Shown here: piece after piece, positions 57,525 through 64,000 of the stretch | Position numbering within the stretch: position 1 is the first letter of the stretch | Layout of the letters: each line of letters starts with the position of its first letter | Assembly (NCBI RefSeq): GCF_902706285.1 | Contig: NZ_CACSKD010000001.1 | Span: 674,401-738,400 of the forward strand | Source of the DNA: Rhizobium sp. 18055 | GTDB lineage: Bacteria > Pseudomonadota > Alphaproteobacteria > Rhizobiales > Rhizobiaceae | DNA length: 64,000 bases | Reading direction: 5' to 3' | Position numbers and translations under genes: made by a program | The notes under the pieces: model-generated | Database searches by the model: none | What the model was told of the DNA's origin: nothing | Seen by the model: only the letters and a program-made list of their open reading frames with translations

Positions 57525-58463
57525 ATGACTGATCCGTTGACGGAGATGCTGCGGGGCCTACGGCTAGATGGTGTGGAATACGGCCGTTGCCAGCCGTCTG
57601 CGCCATGGGCCACCGCTTTTCCAACACAGGAAGAAGCGCAATTCCATTTCCTGGCGACGGGTAGCGCCTTTCTTCGCGCTCCTGACGGAGAGTGGACGGA
57701 GATGCATCCGGGCGATGCCGTCCTGCTGCCGCGCGGCGACGGCCACGTCGTGGCAAGTGAACCCGGTCTGACGCCCATACCGGTCGATTGCCTCCCGCGT
57801 AAGCCACTCTGCGATGGTATTGTCGATCTGCAATGCCATTGCCCCGACACGACGAACCTTCTGTTTTTTGCCGTCATGCGCTTCAATGTCGACAAACATC
57901 ATCCCTTACTGAAGCTGATGCCTGATGTGATGCGCACAAGCGATCTGGCTGCAAATGAGCCGGCTATTCCTGCTCTGCTTGATGCAATGGCGCGCGAAGT
58001 CGACTTGAACCGGGTCGGCGCCGGTGGAATTCTCGCACGTCTTGCCGACGTGTTGACCGCAACAATCATTCGCACCTGGGTCGAGCATGGTTGCGGCGAC
58101 GCCACCGGTTGGCTCGCGGCCGTACGCAACCCCGAAGTCGGCCGTGTGCTGGCTGCGATTCATCTCAACCCGGCGCATGACTGGAGCGTTGACGAACTTG
58201 CACGCCAGATGGGTGCGTCGCGATCTGGTTTCGCCCAACGCTTTGTCGACGTCGTCGGCGAAACGCCTGCGCGCTACGTCGCCCGGATGCGTATGCACTT
58301 GGCTCATCAGTGGCTTCGCGAGGGCCAGCGCGTTTCCGCTGTCGCCCGACGTCTGGGCTATGAATCGGAAGCTTCCTTCAGTCGCGCGTTCAAGCGCGTG
58401 ATCGGCGCGTCGCCGAGCCACTTCCGCGAACGCGCCAGATCTTCTATCGACCTTCACGCATGA
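57525..58463 (+). CDS. AraC-family regulator with cupin sensor
   Basis: 312-aa regulator. The N-terminal 180 residues form a cupin-type sensing domain (FLATGSAFLRAP, then MHPGDAVLLPRGDGHV near 62-77). The C-terminal AraC domain has two helix-turn-helix motifs: WSVDELARQMGASRSGFAQR near 221-240 and VSAVARRLGYESEASFSRAF near 269-288. The ATG at 57525 follows GAAGGA; an in-frame start at 57471 would overlap the divergent promoter. It probably controls the adjacent exporter. Confidence 0.92.
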   Translation: MTDPLTEMLRGLRLDGVEYGRCQPSAPWATAFPTQEEAQFHFLATGSAFLRAPDGEWTEMHPGDAVLLPRGDGHVVASEPGLTPIPVDCLPRKPLCDGIVDLQCHCPDTTNLLFFAVMRFNVDKHHPLLKLMPDVMRTSDLAANEPAIPALLDAMAREVDLNRVGAGGILARLADVLTATIIRTWVEHGCGDATGWLAAVRNPEVGRVLAAIHLNPAHDWSVDELARQMGASRSGFAQRFVDVVGETPARYVARMRMHLAHQWLREGQRVSAVARRLGYESEASFSRAFKRVIGASPSHFRERARSSIDLHA

Positions 58464-58575
58464 TGCTGAACAAACCGGAAAGCACTCATGTAAAAGCGCA
58501 CGTATGCTTTTGAATTTGGGCTGGCGCGGTCACTCACCGCCCGCGGAGCAGCCTCGCTGAAGCCTACTACGTATA

Positions 58576-58854
58576 GTGTCACCGCGCAGTCCGATGGGGT
58601 TTCTGGCAACGGCCGTCAACATCCACTTCTGCGCCGCTCAGCCAAACTTCAAGATTCTCGAGTACAAGCCTCACTTCCACGCGCCGCCGTGGGCGGTGGA
58701 TCCCTACGTCCCGGTCCACGGACACAGGGAACTTCGGCCGCATCGGCCGGGCTGGGGTGTCGAGATCGATGAGAAAGCACTTGCCACAGAGGACCACATT
58801 CACTGGGAGCAAAAAATTACCCGCAAGCCAGTCGGGTCGCTTGCCTGTCCTTGA
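58576..58854 (+). pseudogene. C-terminal fragment of enolase-superfamily enzyme
   Basis: About 90 codons matching the C-terminus of mandelate racemase/galactonate-dehydratase-like enzymes: SPMGFLATAVNIHFCAAQPN, then FKILEYKPH and HRPGWGVEIDEKAL. The N-terminal capping domain and metal-binding residues are absent, so it is a remnant. The first base has no credible start. It ends 7 nt before a perfect 17-bp hairpin. Confidence 0.75.
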
Positions 58855-58861
58855 TCGACCA

Positions 58862-58902
58862 CAACTTCGACTGCGGCATAAAAAGTGCCGCAGTCGAAGT
58901 TG
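58862..58902. terminator. 17-bp perfect hairpin
   Basis: Arm CAACTTCGACTGCGGCA (58862-58878), 7-nt loop, and its exact complement at 58886-58902. It directly follows the enolase-superfamily fragment and may be that gene's former terminator. There is no T-tract. From here to the ATPase gene there is no supported coding sequence. Confidence 0.65.
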
Positions 58903-58906
58903 CACA

Positions 58907-58935
58907 AACACCACCGCCTTGAAGAGATTCGAACC
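58907..58935. repeat. 29-bp dispersed repeat, copy B
   Basis: Matches 26 of 29 positions with 12297-12325. It begins 5 nt after the perfect hairpin and precedes the ietA gene by about 290 nt. Confidence 0.5.
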
Positions 58936-59222
58936 TTCGACCCGGTGGCACGTTGAACCAACGGCGCTGATTATAAAGGTAAAAGAGATTCACTTGCACG
59001 GCCATCATGTTCCTCATATGTTCTAAAATCGGTTTTTTGATTTGGACTCTGTGTCTTGAGCGCGATGCAGGATTTGCGGTCGCTGCTTCGACGAGCGTGA
59101 TAGGAGCGAGTAATGAAATATTGTAGCTTTCATTGCACGATCCGGGTGTGGATGACCCCAGCCGCCACCTTATATTGTCGGCCGGTTTGATAGTAGTATG
59201 GCTCAACGAAGAGAGAATAACC

Positions 59223-60227
59223 GTGTCGAACGCCAAGCAAATCCTTGCCATGCTGCGAAGCCGCGCTGAGGGCGACGACGACCTGTTTTTTTCGATCGCT
59301 CTCCAGATTGCCGCATCCGAGGCCCGTCAGGGACACAAGACCACGGCTGATGAGATGCGAGCCGAGGTTGACAGAGCCCGGGCCCGCAGATCCCTAGGAG
59401 CAAGTGTTGCCATTCCGCTCGGGGCGCCTCGAGGTGACCTCGAAGGACTTCTCGAGCTTCGCGAGCCACGTTTCAAGCTGAAAGACATGGTTCTGGCGCC
59501 GGGATTGCTCGACAATCTCGAAGATATGATCCGGCAGCAGAGGAAGCGTGACTGGCTACGGGAACATGGCCGCACGCCTAATCGCCGGGTTCTGTTCGTC
59601 GGGCCGCCTGGTTCGGGTAAGACGATGTCCTCGGAAGCGCTGGCCGGCGAGCTCAACCTGCCATATTACGTGATCCGGCTGGAAGGGCTCATCACCCGAT
59701 ATATGGGCGAGACCGCAGCAAAGCTCAGGCTAGTTTTTGACGAAACCGCAAAGCGCCGCGGCGTCTACCTCTTTGATGAATTCGACGCGGTTGGTGCGCA
59801 TCGAACGTCGAACAACGATGTGGCCGAGATGCGCCGAGTCCTCAACTCATTCCTGCAATTCATGGAAGAGGGCAATTCGACGGACAGCCTCATTGTTTGT
59901 TCGACCAATCACCCCTCGCTTCTCGATCGAGCCTTATTGCGTCGATATGATCTGGTCCTCGAGTTTGAAGCGCCGACGGCCGACCAGATCAAGCAAATCA
60001 TCGTCAACAACCTCAAGCCTATGTCGTCGGCCAGGCTCGGCTGGACGAAAATCGTCAAGGCAGCCGACGGTCTCAGCCAATCCGAAATCGTCCGCGCGGC
60101 CGATGATGCAGTCAAGACCGCGATCCTTGACGAACGGAAGACGATTGCAACTGAGGACGTCGTGCAACGTCTTAACCAACGTCGGGAGATGCGCGACGCT
60201 TTCCTCGATAAGAAGCGCGTACACTGA
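59223..60227 (+). CDS. ietA: AAA+ ATPase, IetA-like
   Basis: 334-aa AAA+ ATPase. Walker A GPPGSGKT is near residues 124-131, Walker B YLFDEFDAVG near 181-190, and the sensor/arginine-finger region reads VCSTNHPSLLDRALLRRYD. The GTG at 59223 follows GAGAG and gives VSNAKQILAML. The next gene, 3 nt downstream, is a subtilisin-like protease. This pair matches IetA-IetS, described from Agrobacterium Ti plasmids as a stability/incompatibility (toxin-antitoxin-like) locus and later reported as antiphage; IetA is the antitoxin-like partner. Here its partner is broken, so it may be an orphan. Confidence 0.85.
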   Translation: MSNAKQILAMLRSRAEGDDDLFFSIALQIAASEARQGHKTTADEMRAEVDRARARRSLGASVAIPLGAPRGDLEGLLELREPRFKLKDMVLAPGLLDNLEDMIRQQRKRDWLREHGRTPNRRVLFVGPPGSGKTMSSEALAGELNLPYYVIRLEGLITRYMGETAAKLRLVFDETAKRRGVYLFDEFDAVGAHRTSNNDVAEMRRVLNSFLQFMEEGNSTDSLIVCSTNHPSLLDRALLRRYDLVLEFEAPTADQIKQIIVNNLKPMSSARLGWTKIVKAADGLSQSEIVRAADDAVKTAILDERKTIATEDVVQRLNQRREMRDAFLDKKRVH

Positions 60228-60230
60228 CCG

Positions 60231-61381
60231 ATGGCAGGCCGATTCACGCTTCCGCACATTGATGTTTCGGCACTCCATACCGCAAGCCCATACACGGGCA
60301 CAGGTAGCGGTGGTTCGAGCGTGCCGCGCATCCGTGCGGAGCATGGGCGCAAACTCAGCAACGAACTGGATGTCGCGCTTGCCGCAATTACGGAACTCAG
60401 GGGTGCAGATCCTAGACTGGAACCTGCCGCAGGCGGATACATCGAAGTTGAGTTGCGGCCCGGCACCAGTGCCGACGTCTTAGAATGGAAGAAGCACGGC
60501 ATACGCCCAGGGGCGACCAAGGACCGCGATAACTTGCGCACGGTGGCGCTCTATGTTCCGGACAATGCGCGAGAAGCCATTCAGCAGATCCTCGATGACT
60601 ATCTGTCAGGTCCCCTCTCCCCGAAGGGAAATCCGCCGAACGCCAGCCGCGTGGAGAAAATCGAGGAGATCAGGCGCGCACGCCTGGAAGTCTTCTGGAC
60701 CGACGACCCTAATGCCCTGCCCGACAACCCTCAGCATCTGATGTGGTGGGCGATCTGGGCGCATCGCGACAATGAAGCGGCCGTTGAAGACGTCTGCCGC
60801 CGGCTCTCTCTGCGCGCCGCCTCCGCCGATCGCCGGCTTTATTTCCCGGAAGCCGTCGTTATCCCCGTGCTCGCGCGCCGAGCCGCGATCGAGTTGATGA
60901 CCTTCGCGACCGGCGTCGTCAGCGAGCTCCGACGCGCGAGCGATAATCCGGTGTTTTTCCTTGAAGACGCCCGAGAAAACCAGAACGAATGGGTCGACGA
61001 TCTTGCTGGCCGTATCGTCTGGCCGGGAAATGAGGTTCCTGCCGTCTGCGTCATGGATACGGGGGTCAATCGCGGCCACTCGCTGATCGAGCCGGCACTT
61101 GCTGCAGCTGACCAGCACGCAATCGACCGCGATTGGGGCGTCGACGATCATCATAGCCATGGCACGGCTATGGCAGGCTTGGCACTGCACGGCGATTTGA
61201 CGGCCGCACTATCCGATCGGTCCGAGCGACGGCTGAACCATCGGCTGGAATCGGTGAAGCTCCTGCCGCCGCAAAATATGGACCCGAACGAGCCGCACTC
61301 CTACGGCGTGATCAGCCAGACCGCCGTGTCGCTGGCAGAAATCGCTGCACCCGAAAGAAGCCGGGTATTCTGTATGGCGGT
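60231..61381 (+). pseudogene. ietS: truncated subtilisin-like protease, IetS-like
   Basis: First about 383 codons of an S8 (subtilisin-type) serine protease. The catalytic aspartate is in VCVMDTGVNRGHS near residue 275 and the catalytic histidine in HHSHGTAMAGLALHG near 309. The serine region (GTS-type motif) should lie roughly 200 residues further on, but the frame enters the IS5-family element at 61382 and stops at 61496. The 3' half is not found beyond the IS. No protease activity is expected. There is no signal peptide, in keeping with a cytoplasmic toxin-like role for the family. Confidence 0.87.
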
Positions 61382-62507
61382 GGCGTTGGTGCGGGGATCG
61401 AAGTTCGTTCAGATTCTGATCTTTGATGCCTTCATTATGCTGTGGTTTCGATCAGACGAACAGATTTCGGGCGGCTGCAGGCAAGCATGCGGTTGAGGAT
61501 GGCGATGCCCATGGCAAGTTCCGTCTGCTGTGCTGCGAAGGACCGAGCGCGCAGTCGGTGTCCGATGATCGACTTGTACCTTCCTATTGCGGTCTCGACG
61601 AGTGAACGCTTGCCGTAGCCGGTCGCAGCTTGCCATTTCATCCGCCCGTCGGTGTTGATCGACGTTATATGCCGGTCGCGCTGCTGGTTGGCGGCTTCTG
61701 TATCCGAGCGGTCGACCGCGTTGGAGCGCGGCGGTATAACGATCGTGGCGCCGGCGCTGTGCTTGGTGACGACATCGTAGGTCGACTTGCCGTCATAGGC
61801 ACCATCGGCGGTAAACCGCTCGATAGGTGCCGCAATCTGTTCGAGCAGCGGTTCCACTTGCGAGGCGTCGCCAGCATCTTTGTCAGTCAGGATGTGAGCG
61901 ATGATCTCGCCGCTGTCGGCATTCGTTGCCAGATGCAGTTTGCGCCATCCCCGCCGCGACCTGGCGCCGTGCTTTTCCTCCAGCCATTGGCCGGCACCGT
62001 AAACTTCAAGGCCGGTACTGTCGATGAGAACGTGGATCGGTCCTTCTGCTGAAACCGAACGGCCTTGCTGCCTGTCAAAAGGCCGTCCTCTCTGTGCCCG
62101 TCGGCTCAATGTCGTGTGATCGGGCACGGGAAGATCCAATCCCATCAGCTCAAGCACTGATGCCAAAAAGCCCTCCGTCTGGCGCAACCGCAGGCCGAAC
62201 ACCAGCCCCAACATCAGGCTGGTCTCGATTGCCAGATCGGAATAACGCGCTTGGCCGCCGCGCGTTGTCCGCTTCTGTGCCTTCCATAACGACAAAGCTT
62301 CCGGCGTCATCCACAGTGTCAGGCTGCCACGTCGACGAAGCCCCGCTTCGTATTCCGACCAGTTCGTCACCTTAAACTTCACCTTGCCGATGCGATGACG
62401 GCGGCCAGAATTGTGCTTATGCGGCATCGTGTGCAGATCAATCACGCTGGTTGCGATCAAACACCCATAGCCGCTAACCGTTGAAATTCGATCCCTGCAC
62501 CAATGCC
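61382..62507 (-). mobile_element. IS5-family element, copy 2
   Basis: About 1126 bp bounded by GGCGTTGGTGCGGGGATC on the left and the complement of GGCATTGGTGCAGGGATC on the right. It has one intact transposase. Flanks are ietS on the left and a GMC oxidoreductase on the right, both truncated, and no target duplication is visible. Confidence 0.85.
61435..62427 (-). CDS. IS5-family transposase, copy 2
   Basis: 330-aa DDE transposase, start MPHKHNSGRRHRIGKVKF. Catalytic regions are LIDSTGLEVYGAGQW near residue 132, ADGAYDGKSTYD near 194 and GRYKSIIGHRLRARS near 284. The ATG at 62427 matches the start used in copy 1; the open frame extends beyond it. The frame is intact and could be active. Confidence 0.92.
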   Translation of the reverse strand: MPHKHNSGRRHRIGKVKFKVTNWSEYEAGLRRRGSLTLWMTPEALSLWKAQKRTTRGGQARYSDLAIETSLMLGLVFGLRLRQTEGFLASVLELMGLDLPVPDHTTLSRRAQRGRPFDRQQGRSVSAEGPIHVLIDSTGLEVYGAGQWLEEKHGARSRRGWRKLHLATNADSGEIIAHILTDKDAGDASQVEPLLEQIAAPIERFTADGAYDGKSTYDVVTKHSAGATIVIPPRSNAVDRSDTEAANQQRDRHITSINTDGRMKWQAATGYGKRSLVETAIGRYKSIIGHRLRARSFAAQQTELAMGIAILNRMLACSRPKSVRLIETTA

Positions 62508-63179
62508 GATCTGGAGACATGGCGCGGGCCGCTCGGAGCGGTGATTAGCTCAATGCAGTTCTACGAAACCGACAAGTCGAGAGGTTTTGTACGAGGCTCC
62601 AAGATGCATGCTTCCACGGCACCCGGCCTCATTATGAACGGCGTGGATCCCCATCGGGCATTGCCATTCGAAGAGCTTTGGGGAGAAAACTTCCACACAG
62701 TCATTCGTGACGCCTGCAGTACCGTGCTCTGGGCGGCGAATATCGAGGACCTCCCGGAGGAGAGCAACCGCGTAACGCTCGATCCGACCCTTTGTGATAG
62801 CGATGGAATTCCAGCCCCCAAGATCGAGTATCGCTTCAGCGAAAACACGCTGAAGAACAGGGACTTCACGCTCGATCGGATGGTCGAGGCGCACAAGGCA
62901 GCTGGTGCGAAAAAGGTGATCCCAGTCGCGGAAATGCCTGGCGAGCCCGGTCACCTTCTGGGAACTGCGCGGATGGGAAATGATCCCAAGACGTCCGTGG
63001 TCAACGCCAATGGCATAGCACACGATGTGCCCAATCTCTTGATTGCGGACGGCAGCATCTTCGTGACCAGCGGCTCCGCAAACCCAACAAGCACCATCTG
63101 CGCCTTGGCGCTGAAGATTGCAGAAAACCTCGTTATGACCATCAAAAATGAGGAGGCGGCACATGAGCCAGCCATCTGA
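62508..63179 (+). pseudogene. 5'-truncated GMC oxidoreductase
   Basis: C-terminal about 223 residues of a glucose-methanol-choline flavoprotein. HLLGTARMGNDPKTSVVNAN and NLLIADGSIFVTSGSANPTS are the family's C-terminal substrate/FAD motifs. The N-terminal Rossmann FAD domain is missing, cut off at the IS end, so the product cannot bind FAD. The stop overlaps the start of the small-subunit gene. With that partner it was probably a membrane sugar-acid or polyol dehydrogenase (gluconate 2-dehydrogenase type). Confidence 0.85.
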
Positions 63180-63660
63180 CGCCAAGCACTCCCCTCTTCG
63201 CCTCAGTGCTTCGCTGCCCAAACGTAAACCCAGGAGAGAGTTCACAGAATCAGAGATAGGGGCTCTTGGCGCCGTGGCCGATACTTTGATCCCCGCGAAA
63301 GGTTCAAACCTTTCTGGCAGTGCGGTGGCCAATTTTAGGGCGCTTGTCACCAGAGCGGCCACCATTCTCGATTCTCAATTCGAAGAATTGGAGGCTCTGC
63401 TCCGAGAGGTTGGGGAAATCCATACCGAAAACCTATGGAACTGGCTGAAGGATTTGGACCGTAGCCGTCCTCGCGATTTCTACCTCATATCGCTGATCGT
63501 GACGGCAGCTTACGTCTATTCCGAAGAGATGAAGGAGGCACTCAAATACCCCGTCCCTCATCAGAACCCGGCAGGCATGTTCGAAATAGCAGACGAGCTT
63601 TCAAGCGGAATTCTTGACCCCGTCATGGAACGCGGCCCGATCTACGTGTCGGCGAAATAA
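63163..63660 (+). CDS. gluconate 2-dehydrogenase subunit 3-like protein
   Basis: 165-aa protein of the Gluconate_2-dh3 family, the small subunit that accompanies GMC dehydrogenases. FTESEIGALGAVADTLIPAKG near residues 27-47 is the recognisable start of the domain, and YLISLIVTAAYVYSEEMKEAL near 106-126 follows. GAGGAGG precedes the ATG at 63163, which overlaps the GMC stop. No Tat signal is obvious, although this family often has one. With the GMC subunit truncated it probably has no working partner here. Confidence 0.82.
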   Translation: MSQPSDAKHSPLRLSASLPKRKPRREFTESEIGALGAVADTLIPAKGSNLSGSAVANFRALVTRAATILDSQFEELEALLREVGEIHTENLWNWLKDLDRSRPRDFYLISLIVTAAYVYSEEMKEALKYPVPHQNPAGMFEIADELSSGILDPVMERGPIYVSAK

Positions 63661-63694
63661 ACGGTTTGATGACAACATGCTTGGAGGACATAAA

Positions 63695-63838
63695 TTGCGA
63701 AATCAGACCACGTCACCTCTCTCGCTCGCCATGGCCTTAGCGTCCGGCGCCGTTCCCTCTCGCGTCATTGTCGGCATTATACTGTTCGGATGTGCGATCG
63801 GGGCAGCTCTATTGCTGGTATCCAGATTCACTGGGTGA
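63695..63838 (+). CDS. possible 47-aa single-pass membrane protein
   Basis: Short ORF with a TTG start 7 nt after GGAGG. The C-terminal half ([20 protein letters not shown]) is a clear hydrophobic helix. It lies between the small subunit gene and etfB. The ribosome binding site and hydrophobic pattern support it, but size and TTG start leave doubt. Confidence 0.4.
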   Translation: MRNQTTSPLSLAMALASGAVPSRVIVGIILFGCAIGAALLLVSRFTG

Positions 63839-63873
63839 GCGACGAAAAACTAGAATTGCATCGGAAAAAAACA

Positions 63874-64000
63874 ATGAAGATTCTCGTCCCCGTCAAGCGG
63901 GTGGTTGACTACAACGTGAAGATCCGCGTCAAGCCGGATGGCACGGGTGTCGAACTCGCCAACATCAAGATGTCGATGAACCCCTTCGACGAAATCTCCG
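63874..64000 (+). CDS. etfB: electron transfer flavoprotein beta subunit (5' part)
   Basis: First 42 codons of an ETF beta subunit, running off the window. [20 protein letters not shown] and [17 protein letters not shown] are strongly conserved in rhizobial EtfB. It would carry electrons from acyl-CoA or related dehydrogenases to the quinone pool with EtfA, expected downstream. No strong Shine-Dalgarno is visible before the ATG. Confidence 0.9.
   Translation, partial: MKILVPVKRVVDYNVKIRVKPDGTGVELANIKMSMNPFDEIS

Noticed and set aside
58907..58960. possible tRNA gene (T-arm-like GGTTCGAATC on the minus strand)
   Set aside because: No acceptor stem, anticodon arm or paired T-stem can be built around it.
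58817..59251. 144-codon minus-strand ORF before ietA
   Set aside because: Crosses the 17-bp hairpin and the dispersed repeat, with no domain or start signal.

Overview
The window looks like an accessory replicon or genomic island of an alphaproteobacterium in the Rhizobiales, most like Rhizobium, Agrobacterium or relatives. The basis is GC-rich coding sequence with rhizobial-type proteins, dense catabolic ABC-transporter operons, a CIRCE-controlled groESL copy, an IetAS-type ATPase/subtilase pair (described from Agrobacterium Ti plasmids) and several decayed genes and IS elements. No rRNA, tRNA, replication origin or CRISPR array was seen. No database was searched; all names rest on reading motifs and family resemblance.

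Layout. 0-5.8 kb: a DUF433/DUF5615 toxin-antitoxin pair, a large chemoreceptor, and a HEPN-like protein behind a small unknown ORF. 5.8-12.3 kb: a series of very short unknown genes, most with strong Shine-Dalgarno sites, then groES-groEL behind a CIRCE operator, a branching-type glycosyltransferase, and a decayed copy of one of the short genes. 12.4-21.2 kb: a LacI-family regulator divergent from a sugar or sugar-acid operon (2-hydroxyacid dehydrogenase, DapA-family lyase, SMP-30 lactonase, ribose-type ABC importer), with a perfect LacI-type palindrome between them. 21.3-21.8 kb: a broken PNPOx-family gene.

22.1-34.8 kb: a MarR regulator divergent from a long operon. It has an AmiC-like binding protein, a five-gene urea/amide/branched-chain-type ABC importer, a small monooxygenase, an aldehyde dehydrogenase, an M20 carbamoyl/amide hydrolase, a GABA aminotransferase and a succinate-semialdehyde dehydrogenase. 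Together these could import a ureido or amide compound and funnel it through GABA to succinate. 34.9-45.4 kb, minus strand: gnd, an idonate/ketogluconate-type pathway with gluconokinase, an RraA-like aldolase, and a polar-amino-acid-type ABC importer with two ATPases, controlled by a divergent LysR. A 44-bp element is shared by the two minus-strand promoters.

45.5-47.7 kb is IS debris: an IS21 remnant, an IS5-family element and a truncated MFS gene. 48-55.7 kb is a minus-strand operon of an oligopeptide-type ABC importer, an FMN-dependent luciferase-like monooxygenase and two carboxymuconolactone-decarboxylase-fold proteins. 56.2-58.5 kb is an MFS exporter divergent from an AraC regulator. 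58.6-62.5 kb holds an enolase-superfamily fragment with a 17-bp perfect hairpin, then ietA and an ietS gene cut off before its catalytic serine by a second IS5-family copy. 62.5-64 kb has a 5'-truncated GMC oxidoreductase, its small subunit, a possible tiny membrane protein and the start of etfB.
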